A stretch of DNA of 64,000 nt from Nocardia sp. NBC_01730 (GTDB lineage: Bacteria > Actinomycetota > Actinomycetes > Mycobacteriales > Mycobacteriaceae): contig NZ_CP109162.1 in NCBI RefSeq assembly GCF_035920445.1, positions 7,812,001 through 7,876,000 of the forward strand, given 5' to 3'. The notes beneath the pieces are model-generated. The model ran no database searches, had not been told where the DNA came from, and saw nothing but the letters and a program-made list of their open reading frames with translations. The position numbers and the translations under genes are program-made. Positions 35,136-43,290 of the stretch are shown piece by piece (the first letter of the stretch is position 1; every line of letters begins with the position of its first letter).

Positions 35136-36191
35136 TTAGTTCTCGCCCGTCCGCCAGTCGTTGAACCGCTTGCCAAGCTTCGAGACCGTGTCGCCGACTT
35201 CGTGTGCGACCGTGCTCGCCGCCGAGCCGACATCCCTGCCGAGGGTGCGCACGGTCCGGATCAGCGGGTCCTCCGACTGGTCGAAGTTCGCCTTGTAGGC
35301 GCGAGCCGCCTCCTTCATCTCGTCGCCGATCCGGGTGTTCTTGTCCTGTTCGCGGCGGGGATAAGCGCCTGCGAGCATGCGGTCGTAGTCGCCGCTCTGA
35401 ATCCAGCGGCGCAACTCGGCGGCGCGCAGCACGGAGAACGGGTGGCTCTGCAGTTCCAGGTTGAGCAGTTTGAGCACCCCGTCGCGCAGGTCGCCGGACC
35501 GCTCGTAGTCGTCGGCCTGGGCCAGGAATGCCCCGCGGTCCATCTCCTTGATCCAGGTGCCGCCTGCCGTCTTCATGTGCACCCGCACCGAGGCCTCGAC
35601 GTCCTGGCCGCACAGCAGTCCGGCGCGGTCGCCGGACAGCTCGGACTTGCGGCTCCACTCCATCAGTGCCGCGACGATGGCGCGCAGCGCCCAGCCACCC
35701 ACCGGCATCCATCCGACGCTCGCCGTGATCCGCAGCAGGTGCATCAGCATGGTGCGATACACCGCGTGCCCGGACAGCGCGTGCCCGAGCTCATGACCGA
35801 CCACGAAGCGCAGTTCCTCGGTGTCCATCAGGTCGATCAGTCCGGTTGTCAGCACGATGAACGGCTGGTCCATTCCGATGGTGAAGGCGTTCACCTGCGG
35901 GCTCTGCAGCACGAACAGCTCCGGCGTCGTGCGCGCGTCGAGGATCTCCATGCAATCCCAGCGCAGCTGGTGCAGTGTGCGGAATTGACGCTCATCCACC
36001 CGGACCGCGGTGGCCAGGTAAAGCAGCCGGTGCTGGCGCTCCCGCAGCAAACCCGAAAGCGTCCGCAGCACGACGTCGAACCCCGACAGCGAGCGCAGCA
36101 TCACCAGGGCGGTGCGGTCCGCGGGGTGTTCCCATGCGCGCGTGCTGATGCCGGGGAACCGGGTGCGGACACGGTCTGGGCTGATAGTCAT
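35136..36191 (-). CDS. M48 family metallopeptidase
   Basis: This is a zinc protease of 351 residues. The HExxH site is VVGHELGHALSGH, with the third ligand expected in SRKSELSGDRAGL. VNAFTIGMDQPFIVLTTGLI precedes the site, as in HtpX/Oma1-type M48 enzymes. The membrane segment around LLRITASVGWMPVGGWALRA is weak. The C-terminal 60 residues are charged and helical. A G-rich ribosome binding site precedes the ATG at 36191. It may act in membrane protein quality control; the substrate is unknown. Confidence 0.88.
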   Translation of the reverse strand: MTISPDRVRTRFPGISTRAWEHPADRTALVMLRSLSGFDVVLRTLSGLLRERQHRLLYLATAVRVDERQFRTLHQLRWDCMEILDARTTPELFVLQSPQVNAFTIGMDQPFIVLTTGLIDLMDTEELRFVVGHELGHALSGHAVYRTMLMHLLRITASVGWMPVGGWALRAIVAALMEWSRKSELSGDRAGLLCGQDVEASVRVHMKTAGGTWIKEMDRGAFLAQADDYERSGDLRDGVLKLLNLELQSHPFSVLRAAELRRWIQSGDYDRMLAGAYPRREQDKNTRIGDEMKEAARAYKANFDQSEDPLIRTVRTLGRDVGSAASTVAHEVGDTVSKLGKRFNDWRTGEN

Positions 36192-36248
36192 GGGATACCC
36201 CCCTTTATGTCGAAACTCTATGATTCGAACTCAGACGCCGTGCTCTGC

Positions 36249-36254
36249 TACAGT
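36249..36254 (+). promoter_or_regulatory. Probable -10 of a leaderless promoter before the sulfate importer
   Basis: TACAGT matches TANNNT and ends 6 nt before the GTG at 36261, so transcription would start on the leader-peptide start codon. Confidence 0.55.
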
Positions 36255-36260
36255 CTGCCC

Positions 36261-36350
36261 GTGTCTTCGAGTTCCGTCCCGCAGGTCCGCCATGAATTGG
36301 CGTTGATCGCTATCGGAGATCTCGCGGTCGCGGACATCCTCTGTCGCTGA
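36261..36350 (+). CDS. Putative cysteine-responsive leader peptide upstream of subI
   Basis: This is a 29-codon frame that opens VSSSSVPQVRHELAL and ends ADILCR just before the stop. Short leader peptides with a His/Glu-Leu core and a Cys-Arg end are common upstream of sulfur-assimilation genes in actinobacteria, where ribosome stalling at Cys codons can regulate the operon. Here there is a single Cys three codons before the stop. The palindrome GAACCCGGGTTC lies 4 bp after it. The -10 placement suggests a leaderless transcript. The attenuation role is an inference. Confidence 0.55.
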   Translation: MSSSSVPQVRHELALIAIGDLAVADILCR

Positions 36351-36353
36351 TCG

Positions 36354-36365
36354 GAACCCGGGTTC
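36354..36365. promoter_or_regulatory. 12-bp perfect palindrome after the leader peptide
   Basis: GAACCCGGGTTC lies between the leader-peptide stop and subI. It may be a protein-binding site or part of an mRNA structure linked to attenuation. Confidence 0.35.
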
Positions 36366-36554
36366 TGCTGCGCTTCCCTGCCCCGTAGACTGGCGCGCAA
36401 CTTTTCCGCAGACGTACCCGAACCCTGGCGGCCGATTCGGCCGACGATCGCGCCATCGCCATAACACGGGCGACAGGTCTACTGATTACCGCAATGTCTC
36501 CGCCACCGATGACCACTACCGGACAATGGCGGTCCGCAGGAAAGGCCAACCCTG

Positions 36555-37601
36555 ATGTCTCGCAATTCCTGGCTCTCTTCGCGTCGACGCTACGGCGCCG
36601 TCGCACTCACTGCGCTCGCGGCAATCGCGCTCACCGCGTGCGGCGGCGGAGCCAGCGACTCGACCGGGGGAGGCGGAGCCGACGGCAGCGGTGGCACCCT
36701 CAACCTCTATGCCTACGCGGTGCCGAAGCCCGGCTTCGACAAAGTGATCCCTGAGTTCAACAAGACCGAGCAGGGCAAAGGCATCCAGATCCAGCAGTCC
36801 TACGGCGCTTCGGGCGACCAGTCCCGCAAGGTGAAGGACGGCGCCGAGGCCGACATCGTGAACTTCTCCGTCGAGCCCGACATCACCCGCCTCGTCGACG
36901 CAGGCCTGGTGGACGCGAGCTGGAATGCCGACGCCGCCAAGGGGATTCCGTTCGGCTCGGTCGTCGCGATCGTGGTCCGCAAGGGCAACCCGAAGGGCAT
37001 CAAAGATTGGGACGACCTGCTGAAGCCGGGCGTCGAAGTGGTCACACCGAACCCGTTCAGCTCGGGTTCGGCCAAGTGGAACCTGCTCGCGCCGTACGCG
37101 GCCAAGAGCGACGGTGGCAAGAACCCGCAGGCGGGCCTGGACTATCTGAGCCAGCTGATCTCCAAGGAGCACGTGAAGGTGCAGCCGAAGTCGGGCCGCG
37201 AGGCGACCGAGACCTTCCTGCAGGGCACCGGTGACGTGCTGCTGAGCTACGAGAACGAGGCGATCTTCTCGGAGCGCAACGGTGACCCGATCGAGCACAC
37301 CGTCCCGCCGGTCACCTTCAAGATCGAAAACCCGGTCGCGGTGCTGAAGAACAGTAAGAACCAGGAGAAGGCCGTCGCCTTCCGCGACTTCTTGTTCACC
37401 ACCGAGGGGCAGAAGGCGTGGGCCGCGGCCGGTTTCCGGCCGGTCGACCCGACGGTGGCCGCCGACTACGCCGCGGACTTCCCGAGACCCCAGAAGCTGT
37501 GGACGATCGCCGACCTCGGTGGCTGGAAGAGCGTGGACAAGGAGCTGTTCACCCCGAACACCGGCTCCGTCGCGGTGATCTACGACAAAGCGACCAAGTA
37601 A
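36555..37601 (+). CDS. subI: Sulfate-binding lipoprotein
   Basis: This is the extracytoplasmic solute-binding protein of the sulfate/thiosulfate ABC importer, 348 residues. The lipoprotein signal ends LTALAAIALTAC with the Cys near residue 29. The mature part has the Sbp/CysP features LNLYAYAVPKPGF, QSYGASGDQSRKV, NPFSSGSAKWNLLAPYA and ETFLQGTGDVLLSYENEAIF. It is the first gene of subI-cysT-cysW-cysA, as Rv2400c-Rv2397c. The 360-bp leader contains a putative leader peptide, so expression probably responds to cysteine supply. Confidence 0.95.
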   Translation: MSRNSWLSSRRRYGAVALTALAAIALTACGGGASDSTGGGGADGSGGTLNLYAYAVPKPGFDKVIPEFNKTEQGKGIQIQQSYGASGDQSRKVKDGAEADIVNFSVEPDITRLVDAGLVDASWNADAAKGIPFGSVVAIVVRKGNPKGIKDWDDLLKPGVEVVTPNPFSSGSAKWNLLAPYAAKSDGGKNPQAGLDYLSQLISKEHVKVQPKSGREATETFLQGTGDVLLSYENEAIFSERNGDPIEHTVPPVTFKIENPVAVLKNSKNQEKAVAFRDFLFTTEGQKAWAAAGFRPVDPTVAADYAADFPRPQKLWTIADLGGWKSVDKELFTPNTGSVAVIYDKATK

Positions 37602-37635
37602 CCGGGCGTTTTCGGACACGGGAAACAGAACGATC

Positions 37636-38478
37636 GTGACTGACAGCAGTAATGCCGGACGCTGGAATTGGTCGTGGCTGCGCGTGACCGGCTCGGTGGG
37701 CCCGCTCGGCATCGCCACCGCGGTGCTGTGGCTCAGCATCATCGTGCTGCTGCCGCTGGCCGCGCTCACCGTGACCAGCTTCGAGGACGGCTGGTCCGGC
37801 TTCTGGGACGCGGTCACCGCACCCGCCGCGCTGGACTCGCTCCGTATCACCGTGCTGGTGTCGGTGGTGGTGGGGCTGATCAACGTGGTGATGGGCACGC
37901 TGATCGCCTGGGTGCTGGTCCGCGACGAGTTCCCCGGCAAAGGCATCGTCAACGCGTTGATCGATCTACCGTTCGCGCTGCCGACAATCGTGGCGAGCAT
38001 CGTGCTGCTAGCGCTGTATGGGCCGCAGAGCCCGATCGATATCCACCTCAACGCCACGCAGCCCGGTCTGGTCGTGGCATTGGCGTTCGTCACCCTGCCG
38101 TTCGTGGTGCGTTCGGTGCAGCCGGTGCTCATCGAGGCCGACCTCGAGGTCGAGCAGGCCGCGCTCTCGCTCGGCGCGGACAACTGGACCACCTTCCGCC
38201 GGATCGTGCTGCCTACGCTGGCGCCCGCGATCATCAGCGGTGGTGGCTTGGCCTTCGCCCGCGCGATCGGCGAATACGGGTCGGTGGTGCTGATCGGCGG
38301 CGCCATTCCGCGCAAGACGGAGATGGCTTCGCAGTACATCCAGAAGCAGATCGAGATCGACCGGCCGGTGAACGCGGCGGCCGTCTCGGTCGCGCTGCTG
38401 GCCATCTCGTTCGCGACGCTGCTTGTGCTGCGGCTGTTCGCCGAACGCGCCGCGCGCAAGGAGCAGGCGACCCGATGA
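37636..38478 (+). CDS. cysT: Sulfate ABC transporter permease CysT
   Basis: The 280-residue inner-membrane permease has about six membrane segments and the EAA loop EQAALSLGADNWTTFRRIVL, which contacts the ATPase. FAREGEYGSVVLIGG-like sequence (ARAIGEYGSVVLIGGAIP) follows it, as in CysT/CysU. The GTG start follows subI by 34 bp. Its stop overlaps the first of two tandem 24-codon frames that separate it from cysW, an arrangement not known from the standard operon. Confidence 0.94.
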   Translation: MTDSSNAGRWNWSWLRVTGSVGPLGIATAVLWLSIIVLLPLAALTVTSFEDGWSGFWDAVTAPAALDSLRITVLVSVVVGLINVVMGTLIAWVLVRDEFPGKGIVNALIDLPFALPTIVASIVLLALYGPQSPIDIHLNATQPGLVVALAFVTLPFVVRSVQPVLIEADLEVEQAALSLGADNWTTFRRIVLPTLAPAIISGGGLAFARAIGEYGSVVLIGGAIPRKTEMASQYIQKQIEIDRPVNAAAVSVALLAISFATLLVLRLFAERAARKEQATR

Positions 38479-38549
38479 GACATAATCGCGCAGCGCTCGT
38501 CGCGTCGCCGGGGTGCGGGAACGCCCGCAGGATGGAGCCGACCCGATGA
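38475..38549 (+). CDS. Tandem linker ORF 1 between cysT and cysW (24 codons)
   Basis: The ATG at 38475 overlaps the cysT stop (ATGA) and its own TGA overlaps the ATG of linker 2 (ATGA). The peptide starts MRHNRAALVASPGCGN and ends RRMEPTR. It is one of two copies with a 71-bp period. One Cys codon is present in the middle. It may act as a translational relay between the two permease genes. Confidence 0.45.
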   Translation: MRHNRAALVASPGCGNARRMEPTR

Positions 38550-38616
38550 GACGTAATCGCGCGGCGCTCGTCGGGCGGCCGGGGTGCGGGAACGCCCGCA
38601 GGATGGAGCCGACCCG
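38475..38616 (+). repeat. Two tandem 71-bp units at the cysT-cysW junction
   Basis: Units 38475-38545 and 38546-38616 agree at 66 of 71 positions. Each begins with ATGAGAC and ends GAGCCGACCCG. That end resembles the tail of cysT (GGCGACCCG before ATGA), so the unit may have arisen by duplication across the junction. Confidence 0.9.
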
Positions 38617-38620
38617 ATGA
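38546..38620 (+). CDS. Tandem linker ORF 2 between cysT and cysW (24 codons)
   Basis: This is the second copy, starting MRRNRAALVGRPGCGN and ending RRMEPTR. Its TGA overlaps the cysW ATG at 38617 (ATGA). The five base differences from copy 1 all preserve the frame, and all 24 codons remain open. Confidence 0.45.
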   Translation: MRRNRAALVGRPGCGNARRMEPTR

Positions 38621-39423
38621 AACCGTCCGCACCGACTCGCGTCGCACTTCGGACGGTGGCGCTGGGCTATCTGTTCGTGCTGCTGCTTCTGCCGTTGATC
38701 ATCATTCTGTGGCGCACCTTCGAGCGGGGCGTCGGCGCGTTCATCGACTCGATCAGCACGCCCGCGGCCATCTCGGCCTTCCAACTGTCGATTCTCATCG
38801 TGGCGATCGTCGTTCCGGTGAACGTCGTCTTCGGCATCGTCACCGCGATCGCGCTGGTCCGCGGAAAGTTCCCCGGCCGTAGCCTGGTCCAGGGCATCGT
38901 GGACCTGCCGTTCGCGGTCTCGCCGGTGGTGGTCGGCGTGTCGCTGATCCTGCTGTGGGGTGCGGGCGGCTGGTTCGGCGGGCTGGAAGACCTGGGACTC
39001 GAGGTGATCTTCAACTTGCCCGGCATGGTGATCGCCACCATCTTCGTCACGCTGCCGTTCGTGGTGCGCGAGGTCGAGCCGGTGCTCCACGAGATCGGCG
39101 ACGACCAGGAGCAGGCCGCGGCCACCCTCGGCGCGTCTCGATGGCAGACATTCTGGCGAATCACTTTGCCTTCGATCCGGTGGGGCCTCACCTATGGTGT
39201 GGTGCTCACGGTGGCTCGTGCGCTCGGGGAGTTCGGCGCGGTGATCATGGTGTCCTCCGCCCTTCCCGGCAAGTCGCTGACGCTGACGCTGCTCGTGCAC
39301 GGTCGATACATCAACGACCACAACACGTTCGGCGCCTACGCCGCCGCAACGTTGCTGATGGGCATCGCTCTCGTCAGTCTCCTGCTGATGACCCTCCTCG
39401 AACGTAAGCGGGGCACCAAGTGA
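38617..39423 (+). CDS. cysW: Sulfate ABC transporter permease CysW
   Basis: This is the second permease of the importer, 268 residues with about six membrane helices. The EAA loop is [20 protein letters not shown] and is followed by [17 protein letters not shown]. The ATG at 38617 overlaps the stop of the second tandem linker frame. Its stop overlaps the cysA GTG (GTGA), so all downstream genes are translationally coupled. Confidence 0.94.
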   Translation: MKPSAPTRVALRTVALGYLFVLLLLPLIIILWRTFERGVGAFIDSISTPAAISAFQLSILIVAIVVPVNVVFGIVTAIALVRGKFPGRSLVQGIVDLPFAVSPVVVGVSLILLWGAGGWFGGLEDLGLEVIFNLPGMVIATIFVTLPFVVREVEPVLHEIGDDQEQAAATLGASRWQTFWRITLPSIRWGLTYGVVLTVARALGEFGAVIMVSSALPGKSLTLTLLVHGRYINDHNTFGAYAAATLLMGIALVSLLLMTLLERKRGTK

Positions 39424-40415
39424 TCACCGTGACCAACGCGAAGAAGAACTACGGCTCGTTCGCGGCCCTGGACGACGTCACCATCGACATCCCGTCCGGT
39501 GAGCTGACCGCACTGCTCGGCCCCTCGGGCTCGGGCAAGTCGACGCTGCTGCGCTCGATCGCCGGGCTCGAGTCGCTGGACTCCGGCGTGGTCACCATCG
39601 CGGGTCGCGACGTCACCCGGGTTGCGCCGCAGAAGCGCGACATCGGCTTCGTGTTCCAGCATTACGCTGCGTTCAAGCACATGACGGTGCGCGACAATGT
39701 GGCGTTCGGCCTGAAGATCCGCAAGCGCCCCAAAAGCGAGATCAGCAAGCGCGTCGACGAACTGCTGGGCATCGTAGGGCTGGAAGGCTTCCAGCACCGC
39801 TACCCGGCGCAGCTGTCGGGAGGGCAGCGGCAGCGCATGGCGCTGGCTCGCGCGCTGGCCGTCGACCCGCAAGTACTGCTGTTGGACGAGCCGTTCGGCG
39901 CGCTGGACGCCAAGGTCCGGGCAGACCTGCGCACCTGGCTGCGCCGCCTGCACGAGGAAGTCCACGTGACCACCGTGCTGGTCACGCACGACCAGGAGGA
40001 GGCGCTCGACGTCGCCGACCGGATCGCGGTGATGAACAAGGGCCGTATCGAGCAGATCGGCAGCCCGGAGGACGTGTACGACCGTCCCGCCAACGAGTTC
40101 GTCATGTCCTTCCTCGGCGCGGTGGCCCGGCTGAACGGACATCTGGTGCGCCCGCACGACATTCGCGTCGGCCGCGACCCGGGCATGGCGCTTGCCGAGC
40201 ACGAGGGCACCGCAGAATCGGCGGGCGTCACAAGGGCGACTGTGGAGCGCGTGGTCCATCTCGGTTTCGAGGTGCGTGTCGAACTGCGTAATGCCGCGAC
40301 CGGCGACCTGTTCGCCGCGCAGGTCACCCGCGGTGACGCGGAGGCACTGCGGCTGTCGGACGGCGAGACCGTCTACGCCCGCGCCACCCGTATCCCGGAA
40401 CTGCCTACGCATTAG
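39420..40415 (+). CDS. cysA: Sulfate ABC transporter ATP-binding protein
   Basis: This ATPase of 331 residues powers SubI-CysTW. The Walker A motif is GPSGSGKST at about residues 34-42, the Q-loop is [13 protein letters not shown], the signature is [15 protein letters not shown], Walker B is [12 protein letters not shown], and the H-loop is VTHDQEEA. The C-terminal TOBE-like regulatory part (about 235-331) is short but complete. The GTG at 39420 overlaps the cysW stop. A strong terminator follows at 40438, closing the operon. Confidence 0.96.
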   Translation: MITVTNAKKNYGSFAALDDVTIDIPSGELTALLGPSGSGKSTLLRSIAGLESLDSGVVTIAGRDVTRVAPQKRDIGFVFQHYAAFKHMTVRDNVAFGLKIRKRPKSEISKRVDELLGIVGLEGFQHRYPAQLSGGQRQRMALARALAVDPQVLLLDEPFGALDAKVRADLRTWLRRLHEEVHVTTVLVTHDQEEALDVADRIAVMNKGRIEQIGSPEDVYDRPANEFVMSFLGAVARLNGHLVRPHDIRVGRDPGMALAEHEGTAESAGVTRATVERVVHLGFEVRVELRNAATGDLFAAQVTRGDAEALRLSDGETVYARATRIPELPTH

Positions 40416-40437
40416 CGGTCGGCGCGAATTCGGCCAA

Positions 40438-40461
40438 CGGCGCGTCGTTCTCGACGCGCCG
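40438..40461 (+). terminator. Terminator hairpin after cysA
   Basis: A perfect 10-bp stem (40438-40447 with 40452-40461) has a TTCT loop, 22 bp past the cysA stop. There is no clear T-run, as is common in actinobacteria. Confidence 0.7.
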
Positions 40462-40975
40462 CATGTCGTTTGGCAGCTGAAATGTAGCTGAGCCTCTCGA
40501 TTTCTCGGCGGATGCCGTCTCGTGCCGGCATGAGCGGCAGTCCCCTGCCGCACTGAAATCGCCGGGGACGGCTACCTTTCGCGGTCGGAAATCGCGCCGG
40601 GCACGGCTTCCGCATCGGTTCGGCATGGTTCCGGAAGTGGTGCTTCGATCTGGTTCAGCTAATTGCTCGCTTCCATCTAACTGGAGATGTTGACGCAGTT
40701 GAGAAGGCATCACTGCGAAATTTGCGCGGTGATGTCCGCTTATTGGCAAACGTCGGGTTTGCCTCGCCGAACCCCGCGTGCCGCAAGGAAATCCGACCGG
40801 TCGGCCTGTGTTGGAGGCGGCGCGCGGGTGGGCCGATCGATGGGTCGAGATGTCCGAAGCGGGTCGGAACAGGCGGCATGCGGACAATCGGTTGTCCGGG
40901 GTTGGCACCGAGATCGCGGAGTGGTTGCCTGGACGGCGTTCGAAGCAAATCGGCACGGCGATCAGGTGGATTGCG
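40462..40975. other. Intergenic region before the first Hsp70-like gene
   Basis: About 510 bp without a supported gene. The reading frame of the Hsp70-like gene is open back to about 40778, but the upstream codons lack similarity to the paralogue in this window and are treated as non-coding leader. Confidence 0.4.
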
Positions 40976-42139
40976 ATGGCGGTTGGTCTCGGTTTGAGCA
41001 TCGGTACGGTGAACACGGTTTCCGCTCTGGCGGAGGAAGGTTCGGCCAAGGCTCCGCCGGGGCCACGCAAAAAGCTGCGCCCGCAGGCGATTACCCGCCG
41101 CACCACGCTGACCTTTTACAGCACGGGAGTGGCCAGGGTCGGCATGATTCCCCGGCACGGTCGCGCGATCACCGAATTCGCCGACCTCACCCAGCGCTCG
41201 ACCATCCGTGCGCGGGTCGCGCGCCGAACGCTCTCGCCGGCGAATCTCGTCGCGACGGTCGCCGAGTGCGTGATCCGCGAGGTGCTGCACGATCATCCGT
41301 CGCGCGGCGCCGGTGTCGGCATCGCGTTGACCCATCCGGCCCGCTATACCGACGAGCAGGTGGGGGAGCTACGTGCCGCGCTGGACGCCGCGGACCTCAC
41401 CCAGGTGACCTTGGTCGCCGAACCCATCGCGGCGGCAACCTGGCTCGAGGCCGATCGCGGCCCGCTCATGCCCGGCCTCGCGCTGGTCTACGATCTCGGC
41501 GGCGCTGGTCTAGACGTCACACTGGTCCGGGTCGGCGTGGGACGTCCGCGCAATCCGATCGTCGGTGAGTCGTTGCGCTCCACCGAGTTCGGTGGACGCG
41601 CGTTCGGGGCGCGGTGTGCCGAACGCGCCGGGCAGGGTCTGCCCTCGTCCTCGATAACGGAGTCGGTCGCTGATGCCGACGAACTGCGTTCGGCGCATAT
41701 CAAGAAGTCCCTCGAACTCGTCTACCGCTGCCTGCGGACCGCGGACGTCACCATGGCCGACGTCGACCGTGTCCTCGTGGTCGGCGGTGCGGCCCGGCCC
41801 GCGGAGGTGGCTCGAGTGCTCGCGGACGAGCTTGCCAGGCCGGTGATCACCGCGCCGGACCCGGAGCGCACCATCGCCGACGGCGCCGCGATCATCGGGC
41901 GCATGGCGGCGGCCGAGGCGGATGCGGAGGCCGAGGTGCCGTCCGACCAGCGTCGGGGTGGCCGCCGCAGGGGCGCCGGTCGTCCCGCGGCCGCCCGTGC
42001 CCTGTTCCTGTCGGGTCGGGCCAAACGCCGGTTGGCCAGAGGCGCCGTCGTCACGGCGCTGTCGCTGGCCGGTGTCGGTCTGTCCGTCGTGCCCAGTGAC
42101 GGGGTGATCGTGGGGTTGTCGCAGGTTGGGCTGCGGTAG
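40976..42139 (+). CDS. Hsp70/DnaK-like ATPase-domain protein
   Basis: The 387-residue protein is related to the nucleotide-binding domain of Hsp70 but lacks the substrate-binding half. It begins MAVGLGLSIGTVNTVSAL (phosphate-1 loop in place of the GIDLGTTNS of DnaK). It has VAEPIAAATWLE, VYDLGGAGLDVTLVRVG (phosphate 2) and VLVVGGAARPAEV (adenosine motif), and ends with a hydrophobic segment (GAVVTALSLAGVGLSVVPSD) that could anchor it in the membrane. AGGTGG lies 5 nt before the ATG at 40976. A paralogue with a long tail is at 46300. Such proteins are widespread in Nocardia-type bacteria; their role is unknown. Confidence 0.82.
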   Translation: MAVGLGLSIGTVNTVSALAEEGSAKAPPGPRKKLRPQAITRRTTLTFYSTGVARVGMIPRHGRAITEFADLTQRSTIRARVARRTLSPANLVATVAECVIREVLHDHPSRGAGVGIALTHPARYTDEQVGELRAALDAADLTQVTLVAEPIAAATWLEADRGPLMPGLALVYDLGGAGLDVTLVRVGVGRPRNPIVGESLRSTEFGGRAFGARCAERAGQGLPSSSITESVADADELRSAHIKKSLELVYRCLRTADVTMADVDRVLVVGGAARPAEVARVLADELARPVITAPDPERTIADGAAIIGRMAAAEADAEAEVPSDQRRGGRRRGAGRPAAARALFLSGRAKRRLARGAVVTALSLAGVGLSVVPSDGVIVGLSQVGLR

Positions 42140-42145
42140 CGGGCT

Positions 42146-42184
42146 GTCCGGCGATGCCCGCGATGAGGGCGGGCATCGCCGGAC
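42146..42184. terminator. Strong terminator hairpin
   Basis: GTCCGGCGATGCCCGC at 42146-42161 pairs perfectly over 16 bp with 42169-42184 around a 7-nt loop, 6 bp past the Hsp70-like stop. Confidence 0.85.
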
Positions 42185-42266
42185 CACCCTGGCGACTGCT
42201 GGGTTGACGTAACTCTCCGTTGGTGTAACTATGGGATACAGGTAAAAGTCCCACCCAGGAGAGGCA

Positions 42267-43283
42267 GTGACGACGATGTCCACAGCCGTGACGCCCACAG
42301 TTGATCCCGATCTGGCGAAGGCGCAGGAATACGCCGCGAAGCTGCTGCTGCTCTCCGAGGGATCGGTCGACAAGCACTTCGACCCGTTCGAGGACATCGA
42401 CTGGGACAACCCCGACTTCGCTGTCGACGCAGGTGAAAATCGCTGGATCCTGCCCGTGTCCGCCGATACCCTCGGCCGCCACCCCTGGTACCAGGCGTTG
42501 CCGACCGAAGCGAAGATCGCGGTCGGCAAGTATCGGCAGTCCAATATCGCCAAGGTCGGCCTGCAGTTCGAGTCGATCCTGATCAGCGGCATGGTTATCC
42601 ATAACTTCGGCCTGCCCAACGGATCGCCGGAGTTCCGGTACTGCTCCCACGAAATGATCGAGGAGCACAACCACACGCTGATGTTCCAGGAGATGGTCAA
42701 CCGGATCGGGCTGGACGTTCCCGGGATGGGTCCGCTGGTCAGCAAGTTCAAGTACTTGGGCGCGCCGGTGGCGGCCTGGTTCCCGAACCTGTTCTTCATG
42801 GCGGTGCTGGCCGGTGAGGAGCCGATCGACCACATCCAGAAACAGATCCTGCGCTCGGGCGAAGAGGTGCACCCGATCATGCGCGGGGTCATGGCCATCC
42901 ATGTGGCGGAAGAGGCGCGGCACATCTCCTTTGCGCACGAGTTCCTGAAGAACCATGTGCCCCAGACGAAACCGGGCCAGAAGTTCGTGTTGTCGCTGGC
43001 CATGCCGATCGTCATGTGGATCCTCGGGCGCGCCATCGTGACGCCGCCACGGTCGTTCTTCAAGAAGTTCGATATCCCGGGGAAGGTACGCAAGGAGCTC
43101 TTCTACGGGTCCGGGGAGGCCAAACAGGTCTTCAGTGACTACTTCTGCGATGTGCGTACCCTGGCCAAGGACATCGGGCTGATCAACCCGGCTGCCAAGG
43201 CGGTCTGGAAGCTGCTCCAGATCGATGGCCACACCACCCGGTACCGCTCCGAGCCGCGGCGCGCCGCGAGCAAGGTCGCCTGA
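42267..43283 (+). CDS. AurF-type diiron oxygenase
   Basis: The 338-residue protein of the AurF/p-aminobenzoate N-oxygenase family is ferritin-like. Metal-ligand helices include SHEMIEEHNHTLMFQEM and HVAEEARHISFAHEFL (E/H ligands in an ExxH pattern). Known AurF enzymes oxidise aryl amines to nitro groups using two irons, but many actinobacterial members have unknown substrates. The GTG at 42267 follows GGAGAGGCA. It is 7 bp upstream of a ferredoxin/ferredoxin reductase fusion, the likely electron source. A promoter-like TATGGGATAC lies at 42231-42240. Confidence 0.88.
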   Translation: MTTMSTAVTPTVDPDLAKAQEYAAKLLLLSEGSVDKHFDPFEDIDWDNPDFAVDAGENRWILPVSADTLGRHPWYQALPTEAKIAVGKYRQSNIAKVGLQFESILISGMVIHNFGLPNGSPEFRYCSHEMIEEHNHTLMFQEMVNRIGLDVPGMGPLVSKFKYLGAPVAAWFPNLFFMAVLAGEEPIDHIQKQILRSGEEVHPIMRGVMAIHVAEEARHISFAHEFLKNHVPQTKPGQKFVLSLAMPIVMWILGRAIVTPPRSFFKKFDIPGKVRKELFYGSGEAKQVFSDYFCDVRTLAKDIGLINPAAKAVWKLLQIDGHTTRYRSEPRRAASKVA

Positions 43284-43290
43284 GCCGACC

